DNA of 64,000 nucleotides from Fratercula arctica (GCA_947846985.1 CANTUZ010000027.1:5816740-5880739); one strand, 5' to 3'; shown: positions 30,479 through 41,483, numbered from the stretch's first letter. Notes: generated from the letters alone by a model not told the origin. Made by a program: numbers and translations.

Positions 30479-30654
30479 CTCCGCCCCTCGACCCCCCCCC
30501 CCCCTCCCCCCCCCCTCTCCCCCTCCCCCACCGCCAAACCCCCCACCCCCCTTCCCCCCCCCCCCCCCTCACCACCCCACCTCCCCTCGGCACCCCCAAC
30601 CCCACCCCCCCCCCCAACCCCCCCCCCCTCGCCCGCCCCCGCCCCCCCCCCCTC
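29693..30654. repeat. Degenerate poly-C tract at contig end
   Basis: About 960 bp made mostly of C with scattered single A, T and G and no regular period. It begins within recognisable plant sequence and runs into the gap. All the proline-rich (or, on the other strand, glycine-rich) open frames here are compositional. It reads like a failing read end and not like genomic DNA. Confidence 0.85.
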
Positions 30655-30854
30655 NNNNNNNNNNNNNNNNNNNNNNNNNNNNNNNNNNNNNNNNNNNNNN
30701 NNNNNNNNNNNNNNNNNNNNNNNNNNNNNNNNNNNNNNNNNNNNNNNNNNNNNNNNNNNNNNNNNNNNNNNNNNNNNNNNNNNNNNNNNNNNNNNNNNNN
30801 NNNNNNNNNNNNNNNNNNNNNNNNNNNNNNNNNNNNNNNNNNNNNNNNNNNNNN
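30655..30854. other. Assembly gap of 200 N
   Basis: Exactly 200 N separating the plant contig from avian DNA. Confidence 0.99.
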
Positions 30855-32154
30855 ATACATGCTTTACATGGTGGCAGGGACTACAGCTGTATTAAGATAC
30901 TAGATAACTTTTTTCATTGGGATTATATAAACTCAGTATAGACAGATAAACTGTTCCATACCTTCTGAGATGTGAGAAATGCAGTTTTTGAAAGGATTTA
31001 GCCCATAACAAGGTGATCCTTCTATTAAATTTTTAATGCCAGATCACAATTCCTCTTTTGCTTTTTTTTCAACTTTTTATTGTAACTTGTTTTGGAACCC
31101 ACAGTAGAAACCTAATGGGAATTCCTAGCAAGTGGTGAGTCACTGGCAGGGAGTGGTGGTGGTTTTTGTGTTTGCATCTGCACCCTTATTAATAATTCAA
31201 CATTTGATTTCATGATTCAGAAATGGCAAATTTAAATAGTCATGGAATTGTAATGGACATTCTTCTTAACTAAAAAACCCCTTTGGCTACACAGATGTTT
31301 TACTTGAACTATTGAAAATAAACCCTGTAGAACTATAGTTGGGAGCTTTCTATATTTGCTGTTTGCTTTAGAAGAAAGCAGACTTAAATTCTTGTCAAAT
31401 ATTTTTATACCCGAGACCAGTGAGAACACCCCCCTGCCCACCAACAATGATTAATATTGCTCATTGTCAAACAAATGAGTTGCAGTGTGCCAGACACAAT
31501 AACAAATATTTCAACCTTTACTTCAGGCTTCCAAAGTGGTCCTCTGGTTAAGCTGACTGCAATATCAATCTTATCTATACTATTAAATGTGCAAATTGAA
31601 GTGACCATATGACCAAATTAAAAAATAAAAATAACCATACTCTACACCCTAGGGATTCACTTGTTTCCCTTCTCTTTGACAAGCAGCCAGTCATGTAAGC
31701 AAACAGCTGAGCCAAACAAAATATATTCATCATGAACACAACAGGGAAGAGAAATGAGGAGTTACCCCAAATCTTCAGGATTTCCTCCTTTCTTTGCTTT
31801 CTCTAGGACATTGCATTGTTACATAAGACACACTACACATTCATGCTTTTTGCTAATAGTAGTTTAAATAAAATATAATGGAGAATATCACTGCACTAGA
31901 AGATAAAAGGCTTTTTATGTTAGCCACAAGAGGAAGCCTGTGCTGTCCAAGTAATGAAACTTGTCATAAGGAAAAAAAGGAAAGTTGGCTATAAATTTCA
32001 TCTAACCATTATTAACTGAGTGCATTTCCTAGTTTACAGAAATTTCTGTATATAGTAAAAAAAAAAGTAAATCAAACAATCTGCTACATTTTGTGCCTTC
32101 TGTACAAGTGAGCATTAATATTAATGTTTAGCAACATATTGTTCTATAATTGCA
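30855..32154. other. Non-coding DNA flanking the ERV, probably avian
   Basis: About 1.3 kb of AT-rich vertebrate-like sequence. I find no convincing ORF, RNA gene or repeat. It ends in the ERV target duplication at 32155. Confidence 0.6.
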
Positions 32155-32160
32155 CATAAT
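32155..32160. repeat. Left target-site duplication of the ERV array
   Basis: CATAAT directly before the outer LTR. The base-for-base partner after the last LTR is CGTAAT (43420-43425), 5 of 6 identical. Six bases is the usual duplication of class II (beta-like) retroviruses. Confidence 0.65.
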
Positions 32161-32533
32161 TGTTGACGCGGAAGGCTCGAGCAATAACATGCAGACCAAT
32201 GTGATCAGGTTAATGCCACTTTATTCAACCTAAGTGTTACATTTATAGTATTATGATTTCTGTTCACGCGCTCTAACTCCTACTAATTGGCTGCATGTTA
32301 TCCTCACGAGCTGTCCACGCGCTTAATTCTTTCTTGTCATTGGTCGACCTTTCTTGACGTATGATGTTTTCAATTCCCTTGTTACACTTCTTTCTGGTCA
32401 GCACCTCCTTATCTCATGTCCGACAGTAACCTTTCTTAAACTCATGTCAAGGCAGGCCTACACAGCTGCTACCAACTCCTTAGTGCTTGGAGTGTTCATA
32501 GGGTGACCTCGTTGTATTAGAAATCCTTCCACA
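32161..32533 (-). repeat. ERV LTR, copy 1 (3' LTR of unit 1)
   Basis: 373 bp, TG...CA ends in the plus reading as well as the minus one. On the minus strand it begins TGTGGAAGGATTTC after the polypurine tract. It contains a TATAAA (ACTATAAATG) and 16 bp further an AATAAA, so the R region is very short. Confidence 0.9.
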
Positions 32534-32883
32534 AATCCCCCTTTTTGTTTTTGAACACTCCAAGACTCTTCAGTTGCAAGCATTACTTGATTAAACCATA
32601 TTTTTCTTACCATGCTCTCCAAGCCTCTTTGCAAACAATAGAACAGACAAGGAACAATTAACAACACAACAAATACCACGATCAAAATCATTACACCTAT
32701 CTTTAAAAGGGATGCAACCCAGCCTGTGATTCCCCATCCTTTGAGCAGTCCTGTAAGCCAATGCCAGCTACTCTCTATCTCCACAATTCCCCCTTTTTTA
32801 TTTTTTATGCAACAAAAAGCTTGATTAATCATTTTTTGCACTATTTTCTGTAAGCAGCCTAAAATACAGCACATGACAAGCAT
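32458..32883 (-). pseudogene. env: env transmembrane C-terminus, unit 1
   Basis: 141 codons open. A tryptophan-rich membrane-proximal part (SSWHWLTGLLKGWG) is followed by a long hydrophobic anchor (MILIVVFVVLLIVPCLFYC) and a short cytoplasmic tail. The frame runs through the polypurine tract into the LTR, as env genes of this group often do. No surface subunit or fusion peptide is present upstream; the frame starts inside the overlapping integrase end. A truncated remnant of the membrane anchor. Confidence 0.7.
32534..32553 (-). promoter_or_regulatory. ERV polypurine tract, unit 1
   Basis: On the minus strand an A-run followed by AAAAAGGGGGATT abuts the LTR start. It primes plus-strand DNA synthesis. 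The same tract is at 37977-37996 in unit 2. Confidence 0.8.
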
Positions 32884-33550
32884 TGGATGACAAAGATGAC
32901 ATGTTTAGAAAATTTAAAACATAAGTTGCTTTATACAATTGCTCTTCAGGTGTTATACCGACAGGATTCCCCCTTTTTTGTTTATCAAGCATGGTTTTTA
33001 AGGTATGATGAATACGTTTCAGAATTGCTTGCCCAGTTGGGGAATGAGGAATACCAGAGACATGTTTGATACCCCTTGTCTGTAAAGAGGCCTGTATTTT
33101 AGCGAACACATAAGCTGGTCTGTTATCAGTTTTTACAGTTTTTGGTACTCCCATGACTGCAAGGCATTGCAACTAATGTCGAATAACATCACGAGCCTTC
33201 TCTCCTATATGAGCACTAGCTACAACAAGGTGAAAAAACAGATCAACTGAAACATGTACATAGCGCAAACGTCCAAATTCCATAATGTGCATAACATCGG
33301 ATTGCCAAAGTTCATCAGGTGTAAGCCCTCGCAGGGTAATCCCCGCAAATGATGGCAAAGGAGCCAGCTGCTGACAGCGCAAATGACCCTGCAAAATCAA
33401 TCGTGCTAACATTTCAATCATCATAGTTACTGGTTTTGAAAAGATATGTGGCAAAAATACCCACTCTAATGCAGTCAGGCTCTTTGCGAGTGTATCATCC
33501 CACTGTCCTATCAGGGCGTAAGGTTGAAATTTTTGATGTATCATAAACAA
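32825..33550 (-). pseudogene. pol: pol remnant: RNase H end and integrase, unit 1
   Basis: In one frame from 33550 to 32825, split by an amber TAG at 33173-33175. The first part holds the end of RNase H, a degraded zinc domain and the integrase core start (LTPDELWQSDVMH, first catalytic D). The second part has the second catalytic D (KTDN) and the third catalytic position, where the acidic residue appears replaced by lysine (GQAILKRI). Reverse transcriptase and protease are absent: the frame is preceded by LTR-like sequence. The enzyme would insert viral DNA; this copy cannot. Confidence 0.85.
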
Positions 33551-33599
33551 ATCTACAATGTGCTGTAATGCCTTCTGAGCTGTTGGGGTTAATGAACGT

Positions 33600-33850
33600 G
33601 GAACCTACCAGGGAGGGGGGGCGGGCAGACACAGCGCTTCAGGGCGTCCCCTGTATCTTCAAAGTGCACTCATGACTAACCGCCTCTCTCCAACCCGAGA
33701 CAGCCCCCTTATATCCTGCCCCAGATTGAGTGGAAAAGTACAGGCTAGGGTCACTGCATGCGTGGCCAGCGCATGCTGCGAGCCTCACCAGACTCATGAT
33801 CCAGCTTTGCTAACTGCGGATGTCTGATACCTGACTCCCTTGTACTCTCT
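33600..33850 (-). repeat. LTR-like segment inside unit 1
   Basis: On the minus strand there is a TATA-type GGATATAAGGGGGC (33714-33727), a GC-rich leader and no ORF. It follows an env transmembrane remnant and precedes the RNase H/integrase remnant. The order env-end, then promoter-like sequence, looks like the 3' end of a second retrovirus joined into the element. Boundaries are not resolved. Confidence 0.45.
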
Positions 33851-33979
33851 CCTTGTTATCTTCTTCTTTGAAAGTTAGGTTCTCATGGATACACATATAG
33901 CTTTTCAGCAACAGTACTGAGTCCCTTTTCCCCAACATGTACACTGGGTTTGGTTCAACTAGTAATTCTCCGTCGTGTC

Positions 33980-34584
33980 TCACTCGAACCATCCTCTATT
34001 ATCCCTTACACATGCCACCCCGTGGCCCATAGTTGGGACACAACAGTATTCTATAACTCGTACAAGGGTATGATGCAAAGCAACATCTGCAACTGATCGT
34101 ATAATGCTTATTAAACATAGCAAACAGCATACTAAACATAACAGACAGATTCCTTCCACACAGGCAATGAGTATAATTTCCTTCAACCAACCCCACCCCC
34201 AAGTCCATCCAGCAAAGAGATTTCACCCAGTGGTCTCCACAAGTTGCTGGCTCGGTCGGTGCAGTTCTTGCAACTGGGCATGGATGGATTTGGAGCGGTC
34301 ACTTAGATTCATACAACACAGTCCTTTTTAAAATCTTGACAACTGTGTCCGTGAGCTAAAAGCAAAAAATCAATAGCAGCTCTGTTTTGCAGCATTGCAT
34401 GTTGAATACTATCTACATCTAGCAATAACTCAGAAACAGCTGTACTAGTAGCATTACTAAATTTATCCCTGGCAGCGAGAGAGTCCTTGTTATCAAGAAT
34501 CCTTGGCAGCGAAAGAGTCCTTGTTAGCAAGAGCGCATGCGGACTCCCTGTTCTTGCTGGTACTGTGCTTTGATCTTCTTCCAT
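33980..34584 (-). pseudogene. env: Second env transmembrane remnant, unit 1
   Basis: Upper ORF (34584-34309, 91 codons) contains a heptad helix followed by a conserved segment resembling the immunosuppressive region of alpha/gamma-type transmembrane proteins, then a C-x6-C pair. It stops, and the following NLSD-type ectodomain lies in another frame. A further frame (34186-33980) carries a cysteine-rich membrane anchor (IILIACVEGICLLCLVCC). So ectodomain and anchor are separated by at least two frame breaks. The type differs from the anchor at 32458-32883, implying two env sources in one element. Non-functional. Confidence 0.75.
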
Positions 34585-34688
34585 AACAGGCCAAGATTCT
34601 CAGGCAGCTAGATAAGGTGTCCCCGAGTCCATTACAGAGTTATGTCATCTAAGTGTTTTTCTTGCAAGCATCTGAGACTGAATAACAA

Positions 34689-35039
34689 TTAGTGTGATAG
34701 ATGTGTTTTCCAGCACCCAGGTGCGAGTCCCTTGAGCGTATTTACAATCCTCCTTGCTGATCTTCCGTTGCTTTCCCATATTCCACCCCCCTGCTCAAGA
34801 GACTGCTTCTGCTGGGGTTCACTTAGTCTCACAGAGTAATTTACAAAGGCGTGCAATAACGTATATACATATAGGAAAAAAAACCCAAAACATATCTCTA
34901 TAGTACTGCTTGAATCAGGTGTCTTATTTCTCTTTTTCTGCTGCTGTCTTGCAGCATATATGGCATACTTTTGTGCTAAGACGGCACATTTCCCTTCTAA
35001 TTGTTCCCTTTTTCTTCTCTCATCACTTACAGCTGACAT
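34689..35039 (-). CDS. Unassigned ORF in the ERV, unit 1
   Basis: 116 codons: a charged helix (DERRKREQLEGKCAVLAQKY), a hydrophobic segment (CFGFFFLYVYTLLHAFV) and a glycine/serine-rich end. It lies between gag remnants and the env remnant, where pol should be. I do not recognise it; it may be chance coding in rearranged viral non-coding DNA. Confidence 0.3.
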   Translation of the reverse strand: MSAVSDERRKREQLEGKCAVLAQKYAIYAARQQQKKRNKTPDSSSTIEICFGFFFLYVYTLLHAFVNYSVRLSEPQQKQSLEQGGGIWESNGRSARRIVNTLKGLAPGCWKTHLSH

Positions 35040-35518
35040 AAAAGTCTGCCTTGCAACAAGAGCTCACCCTTAAGTTTCTCATTTTCCTACAGAGCATCCT
35101 ATAGATTCTAGCTTAACTCCTTTTCCCAATCAACCATGATCTTATAGGCAAACAACAAACAACCAGTCATACAGCCTGCATGGGTAAGCCGTTCCCGAGA
35201 GCGTAAGCATGTCGGCTGGCGAAAACGCCCCCAATATTTCAGGACTTCCATCGGTTCTACGGCCCATCATGGTCTATCTACCTGGGGTGCGCTCGCCTTA
35301 CATCTAAACACTGTGTATATACAAACTTCTTCGCTTGACAGTGTGTCAGCCCTAGTCACGTACGAGAACAGTACCACACCGGGCAGAACACCTGCTCAAG
35401 CGGAGTCACCAAACGACACTGCACACAGCAACAAACAAACAGTAGCACAGATGCTGATCAGCAGATATAAATTGGCACCCACACACACTTACACAGCAGA
35501 CATACAAAAACACCACTT

Positions 35519-36040
35519 CTATCTCAGGGAGAGGGCTGGGAAGGGGAGGGGGTGAGGCGGGCGGCGGCGGGAGCGAAGCGGCTCTGGCTCCGTCCTTCTC
35601 CCCCGACATTCTGACAATACACTGCAATACCCCGATTCCAGCTGCGCATGCATAAGCGGTTGAGAAGGAGGAACAGACGTGATACCTGGCGCAAATGGAG
35701 GAGGCTTAAGAATGGAGGAACGCGATAACAACTTTCTTCTCTGTTGCTGTAAAATCTCCTCCGCAGCTGTAGCAGAGGCAGCCATAGCTTTAATCGGGGT
35801 TAAAGGTGGACATAAATCAGGTTCAGTCTCTGGATTTATTGGGCCAGGATCAAAGGGATCTTCTGGCTCTTCGCCTCCTGAATTCTGCTTTTGGTAATGT
35901 TTTTCAGAATTGGGAATTTGAGCATATTTAGGCTGAGGGTCTGCAACTGGGGGTGTCATTTCAAAAGACTGAGGTTCCTTTGGGGGAGCTTGTGGTGCCC
36001 CTCCAGCAACCCCTTGCAGGGCTTGCTCTGCGGGATGCAT
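35519..36040 (-). pseudogene. gag: gag proline-rich segment, unit 1
   Basis: 173 codons, in the same frame as the gag ORF upstream (36335-37144) but separated by stop codons. Rich in proline, glutamate and glutamine (EEPEDPFDPGPINPETEPD; an AEEILQQQRRKL helix). This resembles the region between matrix and capsid of class II Gag. No capsid follows. In the interval 36041-36334 a frame-shifted matrix-like piece with CLWFPEGWSYDLAQWLQVGE can be seen. Confidence 0.6.
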
Positions 36041-36334
36041 TGCTCGTATGGCAGTGTATACAGTTCACCAAGTAACTATTATTCCTCTGGCAAGGACAAG
36101 CGCAGCGTCTCCTGCGTTTGCAATTCCTCCCCCACTTGTAGCCACTGAGCCAAATCGTAGGACCACCCTTCAGGGAACCATAAGCAATAATCACGTATCC
36201 ATCCAAGCAAAAAATTTCCGAGTCAAATACTCATTCGCATCCTATGAACCCATCTCCGCTTCTTCTAGCATAGTACAAATCCATCTCCTCACTTTCTGTT
36301 CTTTAACACTATCTCCCTTTTCTGATACATTACA

Positions 36335-37144
36335 CTATTGCGTATCCCCAGACTCGTCCGCTGCCATTTCAGACGGATCACCCGTTCCCGGACTCCCACA
36401 CACCCTCTCCTCAACCGCCTGCAAACCCTCCTTGATAACCTCATGAGCCTTTTTATAAGCAGCCCGTATCACGCCCGCTTTCAAACCCTTATCAAGTCTC
36501 TGCATTTCCGCGAGCAATTGCTGCATAGTGTTCTGTTGTTCGTGGAGAGCGTCACGGAGCTCCGCAGTATCTTTAGGTGGATAGATGGTTTTCGGACGAA
36601 CGTCCTCGGAGGATGATGATGTTTCCATAGGCTGAGAAGAGTCGGGGGGAACCTGTGTGGATGACTCCGGTAGACCAGAGTACGGTGGAGCGGTCGGTTG
36701 CGGAGGCGTGAGAGGTGGCGGCGAAAATGTCCATTTGTCAGACGCCCCCCAGAACTCCTTTTCTGACTGCTTTATTACAGGAAATGCATTGGAGGACGAA
36801 CTGTTTCCCTCTTCCCCAGCTGCATCTAACACCCTCCGGGCTGCAGCGGCAATAACAGCTGATCCATGCATGCCTGCAGTCAGTCCCTTCACCTGTCGAT
36901 AAGTGCCTGCCAGGTTCCAGGCTTCCTTATTCTCTGACTGCACTGCTTCCCACATTTCCACTCCAATTCGAGTCCATGTTGAAAGGTCAAAAAACTGAGT
37001 CGGATCTCTGAGCAATCCTCATCGTCGGCACCAAGATAGTTGTTCCAGTAAAGCACTCTCACTAAGGTTTTCCCTGGCATTTTTTGCCAGCTGCAGCAAA
37101 CTTTGTACCGCTGCCTTTTCCACGGCTGATACAGCTGAACCCAT
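36335..37144 (-). pseudogene. gag: gag ORF b: matrix-like plus proline-rich/coiled-coil region, unit 1
   Basis: Opens with ATG at 37144 encoding MGSAVS, a myristoylation-type N-terminus, and continues to TAG 36335-36337. An in-frame TGA at 37019-37021 interrupts it after about 41 codons. The first 80 or so residues are matrix-like (helices, then TWTRIGVEMWEAV). Then come a proline-rich region (PPPLTPPQPTAPPYSG) with a PPPY-less PPYSG late-domain-like motif and a coiled coil (LRDALHEQQNTMQQLLAEMQ). Its ATG begins one base after the stop of gag ORF a. Confidence 0.7.
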
Positions 37145-37145
37145 A

Positions 37146-37427
37146 CTACCGTTCCCACTCTAGGTGGCTCCCACTTCCCGTGGGGTCGCGGATCCGCTCC
37201 TGCCTCTCTCGGGCAGCCCGGCTTACTTCATCCCACAACACTGCCCCTATTTTAGCCCACGTATCCTGGGCGAAGGCAGCCGCCACCGTGGGAAAAAGCC
37301 CCTTGTCTCTTGCCCATACTAAAAGTGACTTCAAAGAGGCAGAATCATATTTTAATCCTCTCATAGAGAGCATATGTTGGAGGAGCTTAACTACAGCCTC
37401 TTCTTCTTTTGAGGTTGCAGACCCCAT
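37146..37427 (-). CDS. gag: gag ORF a: matrix-like protein, unit 1
   Basis: 93 codons from ATG 37427 to TAG 37146-37148. I chose this ATG over the upstream open frame (to 37568) because it gives MGSATSK, a typical myristoylated matrix start, about 157 bp after the primer-binding site. The helices and the DTWAKIGAVLWDEV segment match the matrix fold of class II retroviruses and align with the start of ORF b. It ends before any capsid. The arrangement TAG-T-ATG joins it to ORF b. Confidence 0.7.
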   Translation of the reverse strand: MGSATSKEEEAVVKLLQHMLSMRGLKYDSASLKSLLVWARDKGLFPTVAAAFAQDTWAKIGAVLWDEVSRAARERQERIRDPTGSGSHLEWER

Positions 37428-37583
37428 CTCCGCCTGCCTGATCAGAGCAGGATTTCCCTTTTTTGATGCGCTAGCGTCTTCCCGAGTGCCGGGGCAGCAC
37501 TCACCTTTCGACCGCTTCTTCCGCCCCCTCCGATTGCCGGCTGGATTTCTGGGTAGATGCAGTCCCAAAAAACCGATCTGAGG

Positions 37584-37601
37584 GTCCCTGTTCGGGCGCC
37601 A
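37584..37601 (-). promoter_or_regulatory. ERV primer-binding site (lysine tRNA), unit 1
   Basis: Minus strand TGGCGCCCGAACAGGGAC, two bases inside the LTR end. It is complementary to the 3' end of tRNA-Lys3, as known for several beta- and lentiviruses. The same site is at 43027-43044. Confidence 0.92.
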
Positions 37602-37603
37602 CT

Positions 37604-37976
37604 TGTTGACGCGGAAGGCTCGAGCAATAACATGCAGACCAATGTGATCAGGTTAATGCCACTTTATTCAACCTAAGTGTTACATTTATAGTATTATGAT
37701 TTCTGTTCACGCGCTCTAACTCCTACTAATTGGCTGCATGTTATCCTCACGAGCTGTCCACGCGCTTAATTCTTTCTTGTCATTGGTCGACCTTTCTTGA
37801 CGTATGATGTTTTCAATTCCCTTGTTACACTTCTTTCTGGTCAGCACCTCCTTATCTCATGTCCGACAGTAACCTTTCTTAAACTCATGTCAAGGCAGGC
37901 CTACACAGCTGCTACCAACTCCTTAGTGCTTGGAGTGTTCATAGGGTGACCTCGTTGTATTAGAAATCCTTCCACA
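37604..37976 (-). repeat. ERV LTR, copy 2 (shared by both units)
   Basis: Identical in length to the outer LTRs. It is at once the 5' LTR of unit 1 and the 3' LTR of unit 2. TATAAA lies near 37684-37690 and AATAAA at 37663-37668 on the minus strand. Confidence 0.9.
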
Positions 37977-38326
37977 AATCCCCCTTTTTGTTTTTGAACA
38001 CTCCAAGACTCTTCAGTTGCAAGCATTACTTGATTAAACCATATTTTTCTTACCATGCTCTCCAAGCCTCTTTGCAAACAATAGAACAGACAAGGAACAA
38101 TTAACAACACAACAAATACCACGATCAAAATCATTACACCTATCTTTAAAAGGGATGCAACCCAGCCTGTGATTCCCCATCCTTTGAGCAGTCCTGTAAG
38201 CCAATGCCAGCTACTCTCTATCTCCACAATTCCCCCTTTTTTATTTTTTATGCAACAAAAAGCTTGATTAATCATTTTTTGCACTATTTTCTGTAAGCAG
38301 CCTAAAATACAGCACATGACAAGCAT
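37901..38326 (-). pseudogene. env: env transmembrane C-terminus, unit 2
   Basis: Same translation as the unit 1 copy at 32458-32883, shifted by 5443 bp. Confidence 0.7.
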
Positions 38327-38993
38327 TGGATGACAAAGATGACATGTTTAGAAAATTTAAAACATAAGTTGCTTTATACAATTGCTCTTCAGGTGTTATA
38401 CCGACAGGATTCCCCCTTTTTTGTTTATCAAGCATGGTTTTTAAGGTATGATGAATACGTTTCAGAATTGCTTGCCCAGTTGGGGAATGAGGAATACCAG
38501 AGACATGTTTGATACCCCTTGTCTGTAAAGAGGCCTGTATTTTAGCGAACACATAAGCTGGTCTGTTATCAGTTTTTACAGTTTTTGGTACTCCCATGAC
38601 TGCAAGGCATTGCAACTAATGTCGAATAACATCACGAGCCTTCTCTCCTATATGAGCACTAGCTACAACAAGGTGAAAAAACAGATCAACTGAAACATGT
38701 ACATAGCGCAAACGTCCAAATTCCATAATGTGCATAACATCGGATTGCCAAAGTTCATCAGGTGTAAGCCCTCGCAGGGTAATCCCCGCAAATGATGGCA
38801 AAGGAGCCAGCTGCTGACAGCGCAAATGACCCTGCAAAATCAATCGTGCTAACATTTCAATCATCATAGTTACTGGTTTTGAAAAGATATGTGGCAAAAA
38901 TACCCACTCTAATGCAGTCAGGCTCTTTGCGAGTGTATCATCCCACTGTCCTATCAGGGCGTAAGGTTGAAATTTTTGATGTATCATAAACAA
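38268..38993 (-). pseudogene. pol: pol remnant (RNase H end and integrase), unit 2
   Basis: Identical translation to unit 1, including the internal amber codon (38616-38618) and the replaced third catalytic residue. Sharing of these lesions shows that the duplication came after the damage. Confidence 0.85.
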
Positions 38994-39422
38994 ATCTACA
39001 ATGTGCTGTAATGCCTTCTGAGCTGTTGGGGTTAATGAACGTGGAACCTACCAGGGAGGGGGGGCGGGCAGACACAGCGCTTCAGGGCGTCCCCTGTATC
39101 TTCAAAGTGCACTCATGACTAACCGCCTCTCTCCAACCCGAGACAGCCCCCTTATATCCTGCCCCAGATTGAGTGGAAAAGTACAGGCTAGGGTCACTGC
39201 ATGCGTGGCCAGCGCATGCTGCGAGCCTCACCAGACTCATGATCCAGCTTTGCTAACTGCGGATGTCTGATACCTGACTCCCTTGTACTCTCTCCTTGTT
39301 ATCTTCTTCTTTGAAAGTTAGGTTCTCATGGATACACATATAGCTTTTCAGCAACAGTACTGAGTCCCTTTTCCCCAACATGTACACTGGGTTTGGTTCA
39401 ACTAGTAATTCTCCGTCGTGTC

Positions 39423-40027
39423 TCACTCGAACCATCCTCTATTATCCCTTACACATGCCACCCCGTGGCCCATAGTTGGGACACAACAGTATTCTATAAC
39501 TCGTACAAGGGTATGATGCAAAGCAACATCTGCAACTGATCGTATAATGCTTATTAAACATAGCAAACAGCATACTAAACATAACAGACAGATTCCTTCC
39601 ACACAGGCAATGAGTATAATTTCCTTCAACCAACCCCACCCCCAAGTCCATCCAGCAAAGAGATTTCACCCAGTGGTCTCCACAAGTTGCTGGCTCGGTC
39701 GGTGCAGTTCTTGCAACTGGGCATGGATGGATTTGGAGCGGTCACTTAGATTCATACAACACAGTCCTTTTTAAAATCTTGACAACTGTGTCCGTGAGCT
39801 AAAAGCAAAAAATCAATAGCAGCTCTGTTTTGCAGCATTGCATGTTGAATACTATCTACATCTAGCAATAACTCAGAAACAGCTGTACTAGTAGCATTAC
39901 TAAATTTATCCCTGGCAGCGAGAGAGTCCTTGTTATCAAGAATCCTTGGCAGCGAAAGAGTCCTTGTTAGCAAGAGCGCATGCGGACTCCCTGTTCTTGC
40001 TGGTACTGTGCTTTGATCTTCTTCCAT
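39423..40027 (-). pseudogene. env: Second env transmembrane remnant, unit 2
   Basis: Same broken ectodomain and anchor as in unit 1, at +5443 bp, followed toward lower coordinates by the same LTR-like segment (about 39043-39293). Confidence 0.75.
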
Positions 40028-40131
40028 AACAGGCCAAGATTCTCAGGCAGCTAGATAAGGTGTCCCCGAGTCCATTACAGAGTTATGTCATCTAAGTGTT
40101 TTTCTTGCAAGCATCTGAGACTGAATAACAA

Positions 40132-40482
40132 TTAGTGTGATAGATGTGTTTTCCAGCACCCAGGTGCGAGTCCCTTGAGCGTATTTACAATCCTCCTTGC
40201 TGATCTTCCGTTGCTTTCCCATATTCCACCCCCCTGCTCAAGAGACTGCTTCTGCTGGGGTTCACTTAGTCTCACAGAGTAATTTACAAAGGCGTGCAAT
40301 AACGTATATACATATAGGAAAAAAAACCCAAAACATATCTCTATAGTACTGCTTGAATCAGGTGTCTTATTTCTCTTTTTCTGCTGCTGTCTTGCAGCAT
40401 ATATGGCATACTTTTGTGCTAAGACGGCACATTTCCCTTCTAATTGTTCCCTTTTTCTTCTCTCATCACTTACAGCTGACAT
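40132..40482 (-). CDS. Unassigned ORF in the ERV, unit 2
   Basis: Identical translation to the 116-codon ORF of unit 1. No recognised family. Confidence 0.3.
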   Translation of the reverse strand: MSAVSDERRKREQLEGKCAVLAQKYAIYAARQQQKKRNKTPDSSSTIEICFGFFFLYVYTLLHAFVNYSVRLSEPQQKQSLEQGGGIWESNGRSARRIVNTLKGLAPGCWKTHLSH

Positions 40483-40961
40483 AAAAGTCTGCCTTGCAAC
40501 AAGAGCTCACCCTTAAGTTTCTCATTTTCCTACAGAGCATCCTATAGATTCTAGCTTAACTCCTTTTCCCAATCAACCATGATCTTATAGGCAAACAACA
40601 AACAACCAGTCATACAGCCTGCATGGGTAAGCCGTTCCCGAGAGCGTAAGCATGTCGGCTGGCGAAAACGCCCCCAATATTTCAGGACTTCCATCGGTTC
40701 TACGGCCCATCATGGTCTATCTACCTGGGGTGCGCTCGCCTTACATCTAAACACTGTGTATATACAAACTTCTTCGCTTGACAGTGTGTCAGCCCTAGTC
40801 ACGTACGAGAACAGTACCACACCGGGCAGAACACCTGCTCAAGCGGAGTCACCAAACGACACTGCACACAGCAACAAACAAACAGTAGCACAGATGCTGA
40901 TCAGCAGATATAAATTGGCACCCACACACACTTACACAGCAGACATACAAAAACACCACTT

Positions 40962-41483
40962 CTATCTCAGGGAGAGGGCTGGGAAGGGGAGGGGGTGAGG
41001 CGGGCGGCGGCGGGAGCGAAGCGGCTCTGGCTCCGTCCTTCTCCCCCGACATTCTGACAATACACTGCAATACCCCGATTCCAGCTGCGCATGCATAAGC
41101 GGTTGAGAAGGAGGAACAGACGTGATACCTGGCGCAAATGGAGGAGGCTTAAGAATGGAGGAACGCGATAACAACTTTCTTCTCTGTTGCTGTAAAATCT
41201 CCTCCGCAGCTGTAGCAGAGGCAGCCATAGCTTTAATCGGGGTTAAAGGTGGACATAAATCAGGTTCAGTCTCTGGATTTATTGGGCCAGGATCAAAGGG
41301 ATCTTCTGGCTCTTCGCCTCCTGAATTCTGCTTTTGGTAATGTTTTTCAGAATTGGGAATTTGAGCATATTTAGGCTGAGGGTCTGCAACTGGGGGTGTC
41401 ATTTCAAAAGACTGAGGTTCCTTTGGGGGAGCTTGTGGTGCCCCTCCAGCAACCCCTTGCAGGGCTTGCTCTGCGGGATGCAT
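40962..41483 (-). pseudogene. gag: gag proline-rich segment, unit 2
   Basis: Identical translation to 35519-36040. Confidence 0.6.

Noticed and set aside
29507..30941. Proline-rich (extensin-like) or glycine-rich proteins of up to 474 codons
   Set aside because: They arise from the poly-C tract in every frame and cross a run of N.
34689..35039. A new accessory gene of the ERV
   Set aside because: The ORF has a mixed composition, no similarity I recognise and lies in rearranged viral sequence; kept only as an unassigned low-confidence ORF.
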